From Breoghania sp. L-A4 (lineage in GTDB: Bacteria; Pseudomonadota; Alphaproteobacteria; Rhizobiales; Stappiaceae): a stretch of 64,000 bases of DNA. Position numbers and translations under genes: made by a program. This document shows, piece after piece, positions 8,387 through 18,307 of the stretch. The stretch is taken from the NCBI RefSeq assembly GCF_003432385.1, contig NZ_CP031841.1:806001-870000 (forward strand). The letters run 5' to 3'. The notes under the pieces were generated by a model. It did not search any database. It saw only the letters and a program-made list of their open reading frames with translations, and was not told where the DNA came from. Position 1 is the stretch's first letter; every line of letters begins with the position of its first letter.

Positions 8387-8547
8387 GGGGCGGTGCTTTC
8401 AACTCAAAGAGGGGTGCACGCGGCGCGGCACGTGGCAAAATAACATGGCGCGACAGATATTTGCCAGAGGATGGCGAATTTAGGGCCGGCGCGCGGGCGC
8501 ATGGTGGCGCTGCTGGTTGTCCACCCTTTCATGAACTGTCCGGGCGC

Positions 8548-9936
8548 TCACGTGCCCGTGGGCGCCAACCCGTCTCCCGCCAGACCTTCCAGCAAGGCCA
8601 GCCGCCGGGTGGCGAACCCGTCGCGCCCGCCGCGCCGCACCTGGCGCTCGTCCAGAAGCCTGCGCGCATCGTCAAGATGGCCGGCACGCAGCGCCGCCTC
8701 GGCGGTGATCTGCTCGAAGACGTCGCGCTGCGCGTGACTGCCGCCGATGCGCTGCAGGTTGGGCCGGGCACGCATCAGCGCGCGGTAGGCCTGGTCATAG
8801 TCGCCGTTGCGAAACGCCTGCAGGCCCAATGCGCTGGGCACGCCCGCGGTGCGCGCGATGCTGTCCATTTCCGAACTGCCGCGCGCCGCGTCTTCGCGCA
8901 GCCGCCCGAGCATGGCGCGCATGGCGTCCTCGCGATCGCCGCCCACCAGCGCCAGCATGTAGTGCAGGTCGGCGAAGACCAGGCAGCCGTCCTCGGTGCG
9001 TCCGCTGGAGAGCTCCGCCAGTTCCTCCCAGCGCCCGCCGACGTCCACGCCCTCCATCTCCAGCCGGCTGAGCAGCGATGCGGCGTTGGAGATGTCGCGG
9101 TAGTCGTCGGTGTGCTCAAGCCGGATACGGGTGTCGTAGAGCTCGAGCACGGCGTCGGTCTCGCCGCGCTCGAGCCGCATCAATGCCAGATGCCACCACA
9201 TGTGATAGCCGAAATTGTTGCAATGCGCCCAGCCGCCGGGATTGGCAGTCAGCCAGCCGACGCCGCGTTCGGTGTCGCCGGTCATCTCGAAGACATGCGC
9301 CACCGCGTGCACACCCCAGGCGTCGTCGGGCGTGTGTTCCACCGCCATGCGCCCGATGCGTTCGGCGCAGCCGTAGTCGCCGCTTTCCTCCAGCGCGAAG
9401 GCGTAACAGCCCTGAACATAGCCGTAGGCGGGGTGGTCGGGTGTATAGGTCTTCATGACGCGTTCCAGCGAGGCGCGCATGCCAATGATGTCGCCGTGCA
9501 TGAAGCGGATCGCGTGCGACAGCTTCAGCGCCAGCGCGTCGGCGGGATGGCGCATGAGCGCCGCGTCCAGGGCGTTGGCCGCCGCCATCGGCTGACCCGC
9601 GAGCCACAGTTCCAGCGCGTCGACATAGGCCTTCTCGCGGGTGTTGGCGCCGCGTCCGGCCGCTTGCGCCCGGCCCAGCGCGGCGTGGGCGCTGGCCACC
9701 AGTTCGCGCCGCGCCTGCAGCAGGCAGAAAAGCCCCTGGCAGGCGGAGGCCATGGCGAAGCCGGGGGCCAGCCGCAGCACGTCCTGCAGGTGGCCCGGCG
9801 CCTGACGGGAATGGGCGAGGAAGGCCAAAACTGTCTTGTTCCAGGCGGCAAGCGCCGCGCGGCGGTCTGTCGGGCTGGCGTCCGTTGAGCCGCCCTGCAG
9901 GGAGACGGGGTACCCGAACTGGTCTCGCAATGTCAT
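8548..9936 (-). CDS. TTC38-like tetratricopeptide repeat protein
   Basis: The 463-residue, wholly helical protein resembles the bacterial members of the tetratricopeptide repeat protein 38 family. The start at 9936 (MTLRDQFGYPVS) is preferred over a frame extending to 10179, whose first 81 residues are Arg-rich and compositionally unlike the rest. TPR-like helix pairs are seen at HPADALALKLSHAIRFMHGD, HPAYGYVQGCYAFALEESGDYGCAERIG and DDAWGVHAVAHVFEMTGDTERGVGWL. The HAVAH and NFGYHMWWHLAL segments are typical of the family. No signal peptide or membrane helix is visible. The function of this family in bacteria is not established. Confidence 0.85.
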   Translation of the reverse strand: MTLRDQFGYPVSLQGGSTDASPTDRRAALAAWNKTVLAFLAHSRQAPGHLQDVLRLAPGFAMASACQGLFCLLQARRELVASAHAALGRAQAAGRGANTREKAYVDALELWLAGQPMAAANALDAALMRHPADALALKLSHAIRFMHGDIIGMRASLERVMKTYTPDHPAYGYVQGCYAFALEESGDYGCAERIGRMAVEHTPDDAWGVHAVAHVFEMTGDTERGVGWLTANPGGWAHCNNFGYHMWWHLALMRLERGETDAVLELYDTRIRLEHTDDYRDISNAASLLSRLEMEGVDVGGRWEELAELSSGRTEDGCLVFADLHYMLALVGGDREDAMRAMLGRLREDAARGSSEMDSIARTAGVPSALGLQAFRNGDYDQAYRALMRARPNLQRIGGSHAQRDVFEQITAEAALRAGHLDDARRLLDERQVRRGGRDGFATRRLALLEGLAGDGLAPTGT

Positions 9937-10158
9937 GCACTCGCCCTTTCGGCGGAATGGTCTTCGTGCCTTGCGGTGAGCCCCACACACCGATCTCCCG
10001 CACCGGGATATCCCGGCGCCAACGATCTCGAGCATGGCGCCCCGCGCATGGCAGCAATCGCCAGGAGGGTGGTTTTCGTGGAGGTGAAAACCATCTATAG
10101 GGGAAGCCGCCGCCGTGCGCCCGCGCGCGGCCCCTTCCGTGAGAAAATCGTGAGGCCC

Positions 10159-11304
10159 ATGATTACAAGCAACACACAAAATCGTGTGCTGGCCGTGTCA
10201 TTTACGGCGATGATCGCCGTTGTCGCGGCGGCCTGGAGCAATGGCGGTTCCCAACTCGCTCTTGCCGGGCTGATCGGGGGTGTCGCGGGCTTCGCGCTGT
10301 ATCACGCCAGCTTCGGTTTCACCGCCGGCTGGCGGCGCATGGTTACCGAGCGGCGCGGCGCGGGTCTGCGCGCGCAGTTCGTGCTGATCGTGCTTGTCGC
10401 GGCGATCTCCTTCCCGCTGCTGCAGTACGGCGCGGACCTCGGATTGCGCATCGGCGGCTTCGTGTTTCCCTTCGGCGTGTCGGCCGCCTTGGGCGCCTTC
10501 ATGTTCGGTCTCGGCATGCAACTGGGCGGGGGCTGCGGCTCGGGCACGCTGTTCACCGCGGGCGGCGGATCGAGCCGCATGATGATCACGCTGGCGGCCT
10601 TCATCGCGGGCTCGGTGATCGCCACCGCGCATATGGGCTACTGGAATTCCCTCCCCGCGGTGCCAGGCATCTCGCTGGTCACGCAGTTCGGCGCGGCCGG
10701 AGCCTTCGCGCTCACCGCCGGCGTGCTGGCGCTCATCGCCTTGGGCTCGGTGGTGCTGGAACGCCGCGCCCACGGGGCGCTTGAGGTCACGCGCGACACG
10801 GGATCGCTGCTGCGCGGACCCTGGTCGATGCTGCTCGGCGCGGTGATGATCGCGGGCGTTTCCATCGCCACCTTCCTGGTGCTGGGCCGGCCCTGGGGCA
10901 TCACCTCGGGCTTCGCGCTGTGGGGCGCCAAGATCGCCGGCAGCGTCGGCGTCCCGGTGGAGACATGGGAATACTGGAAGTGGCAGACGGGCGCGCTCGA
11001 GCGCTCGGTCTTCGCGGACGCCACCTCGGTGATGAACTTCACCATCATGGCCGGCGCGATGGCGGCGGCGGCGCTCGCGGGCAAGTACAGGCCGACGCTG
11101 TCCATCGACCGCATCGGCGTGGCCACCGCGATCGCCGGCGGGCTGTTGATGGGCTACGGCGCGCGGCTGGCGTTCGGCTGCAACATCGGCGCCTATCTCG
11201 GCGGCATCGTTTCAGGCAGCGTGCACGGCTGGTTCTGGTTCGCCTTCGGCTTCGCCGGATCGCTGCTGGGCACCCGCATCCGCCGGGCGCTGGACATGGG
11301 CTAG
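10159..11304 (+). CDS. YeeE/YedE (TsuA-like) sulfur-compound permease
   Basis: The 381-residue membrane protein has the two family signatures: GMQLGGGCGSGTLFTAGGGSS in the first half and GYGARLAFGCNIGAYLGGI in the second. Each has the conserved Cys that in TsuA lines the thiosulfate path. Many hydrophobic helices fill the rest. The ATG at 10159 is chosen because the residues upstream in the same frame are basic and unlike the family. It is followed by a DUF302 protein and a TauE/SafE-type exporter on the same strand, which suggests handling of thiosulfate, sulfite or another sulfur anion. Confidence 0.9.
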   Translation: MITSNTQNRVLAVSFTAMIAVVAAAWSNGGSQLALAGLIGGVAGFALYHASFGFTAGWRRMVTERRGAGLRAQFVLIVLVAAISFPLLQYGADLGLRIGGFVFPFGVSAALGAFMFGLGMQLGGGCGSGTLFTAGGGSSRMMITLAAFIAGSVIATAHMGYWNSLPAVPGISLVTQFGAAGAFALTAGVLALIALGSVVLERRAHGALEVTRDTGSLLRGPWSMLLGAVMIAGVSIATFLVLGRPWGITSGFALWGAKIAGSVGVPVETWEYWKWQTGALERSVFADATSVMNFTIMAGAMAAAALAGKYRPTLSIDRIGVATAIAGGLLMGYGARLAFGCNIGAYLGGIVSGSVHGWFWFAFGFAGSLLGTRIRRALDMG

Positions 11305-11454
11305 CGCGGCATCCGCGCATCTCGGACGAGCACCAAAACGTGATGCCCCTGTGAGCGGAGCGTCGCGCAGCTTCGAATAAACTTGTGCGCGACCCCTCAG
11401 CCGGCCCGACGCCGGGCGGGTCGTGCCCTGCGTAGCCAGCCGGTAGAAGGTTTC

Positions 11455-11937
11455 ATGCGCCTCCGTCTTGTCCTTTTCGCGATGATCTTCGGCCTGTGCG
11501 CGGCGCCTTTCGCGACCGCCGGGCCGCTGTCGGCCCGCGAGGGCTGGACGGTCCATCCTACGCCGTTTGCCTACCAGGCGCTGGTCGACCGGCTCACCGC
11601 CGCGATCATGGCGGAGAAGATGGGGCTGGTGACCCAGGCAAGCGCGTCCGACGGCGCGCGGGGGCAGGGGATCGAGATCCCGGGCAACCGTGTGCTCGGC
11701 GTCTACCGCAACGACTTCGCCCGCCGCATGCTCAAGGCCAGCGTGGCCGCGGGCATCGAGGCGCCGATCCGCTTCTACGTTACCGAGGACGAGGCCGGCT
11801 CTGCGACGCTGTCGTACAAGACACCCAGCCATGTCTTCGCGCCCTATATGGAGGAGGGCGGCGCGGAGCTGAAGGCGCTCGCCGAAGATCTCGACGCGAT
11901 CTTCGAGGCCATCGCGCAGCGGGCGATCGCACCCTGA
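11455..11937 (+). CDS. Secreted DUF302 domain protein
   Basis: The 160-residue product begins with a clear signal peptide (MRLRLVLFAMIFGLCAAPFATAG) followed by a DUF302-type domain of about 135 residues. Characteristic parts are WTVHPTPFAYQALVDRLTAAI, the GNRVLGVYRNDFARRMLKAS segment and the final strands PSHVFAPYM. The start at 11455 has an AGAAGG site eight bases upstream. DUF302 proteins are often near sulfur and redox genes, but their biochemical role is unproven. It lies 150 bases after the YeeE/YedE permease gene and 160 before the TauE/SafE gene. Confidence 0.85.
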   Translation: MRLRLVLFAMIFGLCAAPFATAGPLSAREGWTVHPTPFAYQALVDRLTAAIMAEKMGLVTQASASDGARGQGIEIPGNRVLGVYRNDFARRMLKASVAAGIEAPIRFYVTEDEAGSATLSYKTPSHVFAPYMEEGGAELKALAEDLDAIFEAIAQRAIAP

Positions 11938-12098
11938 CCATTGGCTACGGATTTCGCGGCGCGCGCGACCCTATCGTGAAAGGTGCGGGCAAGGCCTCTA
12001 CCTGAAGCGAGGATTCTTCTGTATACCGGGGACAGGCTGCGCGACTCCCGCGAAGCCCGCGGCTCAGCCGCCTCGTTCCCGCCTTGTGATGACCTTCC

Positions 12099-12836
12099 AT
12101 GATTTTCGAAGTGATGCTCGTCGTCCTGTGTCTCGCGCTTGGCGGGATGCTCAAGGGCGCAACCGGCGCGGGCGCGCCGGTTCTTGCGGTTCCGGCGCTC
12201 GCCGCGTTCTTTGATGTGCAGACCGCCGTCGTGCTGCTACTGCTGCCCAATCTTTTCGCCAACGGCTGGCAGTTGTGGCTCTACCGCAGGGAGCTTCCGG
12301 AAAACCGCTTTCTGCTGCCGTTCGTCGCGGCCGGAATCGCGGGTGTGTCGCTGGGCACCTGGATGCTCACCGCGCTGCGTTCCGAAACCCTGTCGGTGGG
12401 CGTCTCGATCGTGGTGATTCTCTACATCGCCTTCCGCCTGGCGCGGCCGCACTGGAAGCTCTCCATGCCCGCGGGCATCCGGCTTGCGACCCCGGCGGGG
12501 TTTTTGAGCGGCATCCTGCAGGGCGCCTCGGGCATTTCCGCCCCTGTCAGCCTGACGTTTCTCAACGCGCTGCAACTGGGCCGTCCGACCTTCATCGCCA
12601 CCGTGTCGCTGCTGTTCATGCTGTTCGTGGCGGTGCAGATTCCCGCGCTCGCCTGGGCGGGGCTGATCACGGTGAAACTGGGGCTGATGAGCCTGGCCGC
12701 CGTGGTGCCGATCTTCCTCGCCATGCCGCTGGGCGGCATGCTGGCGCGCCGCCTGTCGCCCGCGGTCTTCGACAGGCTGATCCTGGGGTTCCTCGGGCTG
12801 CTGGCGGTCAAGCTGCTGTTTGACGCGCTCGGCTGA
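12099..12836 (+). CDS. TauE/SafE (TSUP) family anion exporter
   Basis: The 245-residue membrane protein shows the internal duplication typical of TauE/SafE transporters. The half-repeats open with GGMLKGATGAGAPVLAVPALA and GFLSGILQGASGISAPVSLTFLNAL. Seven to eight hydrophobic helices are present. Members export sulfite, sulfoacetate or related organosulfonates. It closes the run that starts with the YeeE/YedE permease and DUF302 gene, so a sulfur role is plausible by context, but the substrate cannot be read from the sequence. Confidence 0.9.
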   Translation: MIFEVMLVVLCLALGGMLKGATGAGAPVLAVPALAAFFDVQTAVVLLLLPNLFANGWQLWLYRRELPENRFLLPFVAAGIAGVSLGTWMLTALRSETLSVGVSIVVILYIAFRLARPHWKLSMPAGIRLATPAGFLSGILQGASGISAPVSLTFLNALQLGRPTFIATVSLLFMLFVAVQIPALAWAGLITVKLGLMSLAAVVPIFLAMPLGGMLARRLSPAVFDRLILGFLGLLAVKLLFDALG

Positions 12837-12865
12837 GCGGAATGGGCGGCGCGCGGCCCGGCGTG

Positions 12866-14347
12866 TCAGCCGAGCGAGCGTGACGCTTCGCGCACCTTGG
12901 TCGCGGCCTCATCCACCGTCCGGGTTGACCGGGCGATTTCGTTGATGCTGACGTTGATCGTTGCGACGCCGTCGGCAGCCGTTTGCATGTTGGCCGACAT
13001 TTCGCGGCTGACGGAATCCTGTTCCTCCACGGCTGTAGCAATGGCGGCGGAGATCTCGTTGACGGTCGAAATGGTTTTGGTGATGGCCTCGATGGCGGAG
13101 ACCGCTTCCCGGGTGGTTCCCTGAACCCCCGTGATCTGTTGACCGATCTCTTCCGTCGCCCTGGACGTCTGGCTCGCAAGTTCCTTGACCTCGGAGGCCA
13201 CAACCGCAAAGCCCCTGCCGGCTTCGCCCGCGCGCGCTGCCTCGATGGTGGCGTTGAGCGCGAGAAGGTTGGTCTGCTCGGCAATCGAATTGATCAGCTC
13301 GACGACCTCGCCGATGGTGCTGGCCGATGTGGCGAGACCGGAGATGATCGTATTGGTATGGCCCGCCTGATCCACAGCAGTCTTCGAGATGTCCAGCGCC
13401 TGGCTGACCTGGCGGCTGATCTCGCTCACGGAAGCCGCCAGCTCTTCGGCGCCCGCGGCAACCGCCTGCACGTTCGATGAGGTCTGTGTTGAGGCCGCAG
13501 CGACGCTCTCCGCCTGCTGGTTCGCCAGCGACACAGCCTCTGCCACGGCCGTCAGGTCGGCGTCGATGGTCTTCTGGACGCTGGCCCGGCGCAATCGATC
13601 CTTGACTTGCTGTGTCCGGTCGGTGGCGTATTTCACCACCTTGAAGGGCTTGCCGTCGATGCCGCAGATCGGGCTGTAGGTGGCCTGGATCCAGACCTCG
13701 CGCCCGGCCTTGCCGATACGCTTGAATTCGCCTTGCTGGAATTCGCCGTTTCGCAGCGCATCCCAGAATTTCTTGTAATCCACGCTTTCGCGGTAGGCGG
13801 GCTCGACGAACATCGAGTGGTTCTTGCCTTCCACCTCGGAGGCCTCGTAGCCCATGGCGTTGAGGAAGTTCTCGTTGGCAACGCGAATGGTGCCGTCCAT
13901 CCCGAAGGAGATCACGGCCTGCGACTGGCCGATCGCCGCGAACTGGCCCTCATAGTCGATGTTGCGCAGCTTTTGCGCGGTGATGTCGGTGGCGAATTTG
14001 ATGATCTTGAACGGCTTGCCGTTGCGGCCGATCAGCGGATTGTAGGACGCCTGAATCCAGACGACCTTGCCGCCCTTGCCGATGCGTTTGAATTCCGCGG
14101 ACTGGAACTCGCCCTTGTTGAGGTTGGCCCAAAACTCTTTGTAGGCGGCGCTGTCGCGCTCATCCGCTTCCACGAAGAGGCTGTGATGCTTGCCGCGAAT
14201 TTCCTCGAGCGCGTACCCCATTGCCTGGAGAAAATTCTCGTTGGCCGTCAGGATGGTTCCGTCCAACGCGAACTCGATGAGCGCCTGAGACTTGCTCATG
14301 GCTGCGATCGTGGCCGAATTCTCGTTGTTCATTGCAAAAATGCGCAT
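12866..14347 (-). CDS. Soluble methyl-accepting chemotaxis protein with two PAS domains
   Basis: The 493-residue protein has two tandem, closely similar PAS/PAC domains (each with [20 protein letters not shown]- or [20 protein letters not shown]-like sequence and the FKRIGK-G-VWIQA strand) within about residues 15-250. A chemoreceptor signalling domain follows, with the hairpin tip [40 protein letters not shown]. No transmembrane helix is present, so it is a cytoplasmic receptor of the Aer-like or McpB-like kind. The PAS similarity suggests a recent internal duplication. The start at 14347 is preferred; an upstream in-frame ATG at 14407 adds 20 residues. Confidence 0.92.
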   Translation of the reverse strand: MRIFAMNNENSATIAAMSKSQALIEFALDGTILTANENFLQAMGYALEEIRGKHHSLFVEADERDSAAYKEFWANLNKGEFQSAEFKRIGKGGKVVWIQASYNPLIGRNGKPFKIIKFATDITAQKLRNIDYEGQFAAIGQSQAVISFGMDGTIRVANENFLNAMGYEASEVEGKNHSMFVEPAYRESVDYKKFWDALRNGEFQQGEFKRIGKAGREVWIQATYSPICGIDGKPFKVVKYATDRTQQVKDRLRRASVQKTIDADLTAVAEAVSLANQQAESVAAASTQTSSNVQAVAAGAEELAASVSEISRQVSQALDISKTAVDQAGHTNTIISGLATSASTIGEVVELINSIAEQTNLLALNATIEAARAGEAGRGFAVVASEVKELASQTSRATEEIGQQITGVQGTTREAVSAIEAITKTISTVNEISAAIATAVEEQDSVSREMSANMQTAADGVATINVSINEIARSTRTVDEAATKVREASRSLG

Positions 14348-14635
14348 GGTGTTCTCTCGCGGATCCGTGGTGTCCCTGGTCCTAAGGTGAAATCGTTGAG
14401 TAAGCATTAAGAGATAAATGCTGTTACATTGAATTATAAGGAGAGTTATATTTGGATCCGGTCTATCCTTGAATCTTCATATAGTAATGATGAATTGAAA
14501 TCGACGTTTCATTGAATATTCGCAATTTGGAAAACGTATACTGGTGCGCCGACAAGGGGAGTATGGTGAGGAAACGGGCCGTGCCGGCATTGAGCGGCGC
14601 GGCGCTCCAGGGCGCGCGCGACACCAAAGCGGGAG
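14348..14635. other. AT-rich intergenic region upstream of the chemoreceptor
   Basis: About 290 bases without a supportable gene. The part from 14400 to 14545 is much richer in A and T than the surroundings (for example ATAAATGCTGTTACATTGAATTATAAG and CATATAGTAATGATGAATTG), as expected for a promoter on the minus strand. No clear operator dyad was recognised. Confidence 0.4.
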
Positions 14636-16261
14636 CTAGAACGTGCCGTCATAGGCCTTGCGGCCGATGCGGCAGGCAAGCACGGTGAAGCTGTCGCGGG
14701 CAAGGGCGGCGTCCGCCTCGCGACGCAGCGTGTCCGTATCCCCGATCCAGACACCGTGCCCTCCCAGCGCCTTGGCGATGGCGGGAAAATCGCTCTCGCC
14801 GAAATCCACACCGGCGTTGGCGCGCTGCGACGAGCGCTGCTTCAGCTCGATGAGCGCCAGGCTGGCGTCGACCAGAACCACGATGATCACCGGCAGATTG
14901 AGATCGCGCAGGGTCGCGAGTTCGCCCAGGCCCATCTCCAGACCCGCGTCGCCGACAAAGGCGACCACGGGGGTGTCCGGACGCTTGTATTTGTAACCGG
15001 CCGCCAGCGGCACGGCGCAGCCCATGGTGCACAGGGCGGCGGATTGCAGCAACTGGCGAGGTTTTGCCACGCGCCAGATCTGGCTGAGCAGGATGCGGTG
15101 CGCGCCGCTGTCGGCTGTCGCAACGGTGGTCTTGGGCAGGGCTTCGCGCAGGGCGTGGAAGACCGTGGCCGGACCCCAGCCGGCGTCTTCCGCCGCGAAC
15201 GCATTTTCAAGGTCCGTGCGCGCGCGCCCGGGTTCTCCGTCTGACCAACCCGGGCGCGACGCGATGCCTTGAGCGAGCGCCTTGAGCGTTGGCGCCACGC
15301 CGCCCGTGAGCGTGTGGCTGACCGTATGCATGCCGTGGGTGCGGGGCACCGAGGCGATCTCGACCACGTTCGTCTCCACGCTCCAAGGATTGCGCCAGCC
15401 GGTGCGCATCTCGATCGGATCGTAACCGGCGAGCAGGATGAAATCCGATGCCTCCACCAGTGGCAGCAGGATCCGGTCCGCCTTGGGGGACAGCCCCGCG
15501 CCGCCGAGCGCAAGCGCGTGGCTCTCGTCCATCAGCCCCTTGGCCTTGTAGGTAGTGATCAGCGGCGCGCCTGCTGCCTTGCAGAACTCTGCGATGGCAT
15601 CGCCCGCGCCTTCGTTGAGCGCGTCGACGCCGGCGATCACCAGCGGACGATTGGCGGCTGCGAGCAACGCGCGGGTTTCGTCGAGTCCGGCTGCCGGCGT
15701 GTCTCGAAGCGATGGAGGCGGCGCGATGCGCGCGGGCGGGACCTCGGTTGTCCTGCCTTCGGCGACCGAGATCGGCAGGTCGATATGCACCGGCCCGGGC
15801 TGGCCCTCGCACGCCAGCGCCAGCGCCTTTTGCATCATCGGCGCCAGCGCGCCCGCGCTTGCGCGAAAGCTCGCCTTGACGATGGGGCGCAGCACGGCCT
15901 GATGGTCGAACACCTGGTGGGTGTAGGTCTCGGCCTCCGCCTCATCGACGCAGCCGGTGAGAAAGATCATCGGCACGCGCTCCTGATGCGCGTTGGCGAC
16001 CACATTGACCGCATTGGCCATGCCGGGGCCGAGGGTGGCCACCAGGATGCCCGGCGCGGCGTCATTGCTGTCTGTGGCCTCGGCGTGCCAGGCGCCTTCC
16101 GCCATGAAGCCGGCGGCGTTCTCGTGCTTGGTGAGCACGAAGCGGATGCCGGCGAGGCTCATGGCATCGACGAGCGCCAGCACCTCGCCGCCGGGAATGC
16201 CGAAGGCGGTGGAGCAGCCGGCGACCTTGAGCGAGGCGGCGATGATATCGGCACCGGTCAT
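14636..16261 (-). CDS. Thiamine-diphosphate-dependent enzyme (acetolactate synthase-like)
   Basis: The 541-residue protein has the three-domain layout of the acetolactate-synthase/benzoylformate-decarboxylase superfamily. The N-terminal Pyr domain carries the catalytic Glu47 (TKHENAAGFMAEG). A central domain follows, and the C-terminal PP domain has the ThDP motif GDAGLEMGLGELATLRDLNLPVIIVVLVDAS. The ATG at 16261 (MTGADIIAAS) is chosen because the 36 residues before it in the same frame are not conserved in kind. ALIELKQRSSQR in the final domain is typical of uncharacterised members. It may decarboxylate a 2-oxo acid; the substrate is unknown. It stands alone. Confidence 0.8.
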   Translation of the reverse strand: MTGADIIAASLKVAGCSTAFGIPGGEVLALVDAMSLAGIRFVLTKHENAAGFMAEGAWHAEATDSNDAAPGILVATLGPGMANAVNVVANAHQERVPMIFLTGCVDEAEAETYTHQVFDHQAVLRPIVKASFRASAGALAPMMQKALALACEGQPGPVHIDLPISVAEGRTTEVPPARIAPPPSLRDTPAAGLDETRALLAAANRPLVIAGVDALNEGAGDAIAEFCKAAGAPLITTYKAKGLMDESHALALGGAGLSPKADRILLPLVEASDFILLAGYDPIEMRTGWRNPWSVETNVVEIASVPRTHGMHTVSHTLTGGVAPTLKALAQGIASRPGWSDGEPGRARTDLENAFAAEDAGWGPATVFHALREALPKTTVATADSGAHRILLSQIWRVAKPRQLLQSAALCTMGCAVPLAAGYKYKRPDTPVVAFVGDAGLEMGLGELATLRDLNLPVIIVVLVDASLALIELKQRSSQRANAGVDFGESDFPAIAKALGGHGVWIGDTDTLRREADAALARDSFTVLACRIGRKAYDGTF

Positions 16262-16402
16262 GAAACGTCCCCTTGGCGGTTTTGGCGAGTGAAGCATGGA
16301 AGGGCGGGGAAGATACACATATGCGCGTTTCTCGAGGCTAGCCTCGAACGGATTATCTGTGGTCGACAATCATTTGCACTATTTGCCAAAAGCCTCTCCA
16401 GG

Positions 16403-17059
16403 CTATCCATTCAGGCGCCTCCGGAACTCGGCGGTAATTCGATCCCGCAGTGGTGTTCGAAGCATGACTCCTGCCCGTGTGTGGGGTGGTGCGTAGAGCG
16501 CGTCGCCGAAGGGGCCGTCTTCTTTTGTGGCAAGACCCCAGTATTTCGCAGATCGTAAGCAGATGACGAGGCGCTCTCCGGCTTCGGCCTGCGGAAAGAG
16601 GATTGCTTGCGCCCATGCAAGGGTGACCCGACTGGACGGTAGCGCGCTCAGCATATGCGGATCATGAAATTGCTTGGATTTGTATGCGCCTAGGTTGAGA
16701 AAGGCGACCGACTTTCGCAGTGTTGACCAGTCGACGCCGAACTGCCGGGTGACGGCATTCCACCAGCCATAAGCGGCTGGATATTCTTCCTCATTCGGCA
16801 GGTTGGCCGCGCCAGTTCGCTGCCTTTCATAGAGGGATCTGCCTTCTTCGGACTGGGCGTGGTCGACGTCTGACGCTGTGAAGCCTGGCGAGAGGAACAG
16901 CAGGACGATGGGTGCCGTGATGAGCGGCCCCCAATACGCTGCAGGAAGGCAGTCCGCCTGGAAGTGATGTGGAGCGCGTCCAAGGACAGTGGCGTCTTCG
17001 GGGTGGCAACAAGCATCTCGCGGGATCTTGGACCAGAAGTCAAAGAGCCGATCTGTCAT
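16403..17059 (-). CDS. Conserved hypothetical protein, weakly uracil-DNA-glycosylase-like
   Basis: The 218-residue product has no signal peptide and no membrane helix. The segment PIVLLFLSPGFTASD resembles the water-activating strand-loop of uracil-DNA-glycosylase superfamily proteins (LxLNPG-like), and a Trp-Gly segment follows in the C-terminal part (AKYWGLATKEDG). This similarity is slight and I cannot confirm a glycosylase active site. Base composition is slightly less GC-rich than neighbouring genes. It lies between a TPP enzyme and an esterase on the same strand without tight spacing. Confidence 0.55.
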   Translation of the reverse strand: MTDRLFDFWSKIPRDACCHPEDATVLGRAPHHFQADCLPAAYWGPLITAPIVLLFLSPGFTASDVDHAQSEEGRSLYERQRTGAANLPNEEEYPAAYGWWNAVTRQFGVDWSTLRKSVAFLNLGAYKSKQFHDPHMLSALPSSRVTLAWAQAILFPQAEAGERLVICLRSAKYWGLATKEDGPFGDALYAPPHTRAGVMLRTPLRDRITAEFRRRLNG

Positions 17060-17217
17060 TTTGGTGCCTCAAGCATCTCGGGAATTGCAATGCCTATCAC
17101 GTCGCGAATGGCGCGCGGTTCTTTGCATGTTATATCGTCATGGCAGGAGTTGTGATTGCAGTCTGGCGCGAAATGCGCTCGTTTTATTCGTGCCGTTGCA
17201 TGTGTTGAATACCAACA

Positions 17218-18090
17218 TCAATTTGGTTGGATATATTTCGCCACGTTCCAGCCCTTCAGCTCGGCCAGCTCCGTCCAGGCGCGCTTGAGCCAGGCGGCGT
17301 CGAACTTGTGGCCGCCGGGGTGCAGGCACAGCTCGATCACCTTGCCCGCGCAGTTGACCCGGCGCTCGCACACCAGCGTGCCCTTGGCGCTTTCCTCGGG
17401 CACTTCCGCGCCGCAACTCCCCTTGTCGAACCACATCTCGAACCCGACGCCGACGTCGCCCTGGCGCGCCATGGTGCCGATCGCCCGGCCCTGCATGGGC
17501 ACGGTCTTGTCGGCGGTGCCGTGCACATGGAACAGATAGGGCTCGGGACCGGGGCAGGAAACCGGCTGCGGCTCCCAGAAGGCGCCGGCGACAGGTGCGA
17601 AGCCGGCGAAGCGCTCGCCCATGTAGCACGCGAGATACCAGACCATCGAGCCGCCGACCGAAAAGCCCGAGGCCATGATCCGCTCCGGCGCGATGGAATG
17701 CTCGGCGATGGCGTCGTCAAGCACGGAATTCATGAAGGCGATGTCGTCGCGGCGCTGGCGTGGGCTGCCGGGAAACGACCAGGATTTTTCCGCCCCCTGC
17801 GGCGCGATCAGCGCCAGGCCCATGTCCGAGACGACCTTCGCCAGGTGGCCATTGCGCATCTCGCCGGCGGCCGTGCCTTTCCAGCCATGTAGAAAGACGA
17901 TCGCGCCGACCTGGCTCTGCCCATTCCAGCTCTCGGGCATGCGGATGCGGTAGGTGCCGTCGGGCACGATACAGTCGGTGTCCGGACCACAGGCCATGGC
18001 GGGGGCCACCGTGAGCAGCGGCAAGAGCAGGAACAGCAAGGCAGCAAGGCTTGCCGAATGCCGCGTGTGCGCGGCGGCGCGGGACGCCAT
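17218..18090 (-). CDS. Secreted PHB-depolymerase/feruloyl-esterase-like alpha/beta hydrolase
   Basis: The 290-residue protein begins with a signal peptide (hydrophobic SLAALLFLLLPLLTVAPAMA) and contains the alpha/beta-hydrolase elements of the polyhydroxybutyrate-depolymerase-like family (LpqC, COG3509). These are an oxyanion-loop segment FLHGWKG, nucleophile elbow GFSVGGSMVWYLACY with the catalytic Ser, YLFHVHGTADKTVPM with the likely Asp, and a late His in LHPGGHKFD. Five or more Cys in the mature part suggest periplasmic disulfides. It probably hydrolyses short esters or polyesters outside the cytoplasm. Substrate is unproven. Confidence 0.85.
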   Translation of the reverse strand: MASRAAAHTRHSASLAALLFLLLPLLTVAPAMACGPDTDCIVPDGTYRIRMPESWNGQSQVGAIVFLHGWKGTAAGEMRNGHLAKVVSDMGLALIAPQGAEKSWSFPGSPRQRRDDIAFMNSVLDDAIAEHSIAPERIMASGFSVGGSMVWYLACYMGERFAGFAPVAGAFWEPQPVSCPGPEPYLFHVHGTADKTVPMQGRAIGTMARQGDVGVGFEMWFDKGSCGAEVPEESAKGTLVCERRVNCAGKVIELCLHPGGHKFDAAWLKRAWTELAELKGWNVAKYIQPN

Positions 18091-18307
18091 GGCCGATCTC
18101 CCTTCGCTGGATTTCCGGGTGGTCTCATTCGCCGAGACGGTCTGTCAGCGCGTTCCTCGTGTCAATTGAAGGCGGCGTCACAGTTGCGTGACGCGCCGGC
18201 GGAAGGGTTCCCGCTCGGGCGCGCAGCGGGGCCTTTGTGATTTGGGCCGCGAGCGTGTACCTGTGCGGTGTCGAGAACGCATGGATTCGCGAGAAGGAAC
18301 CGCCTGC

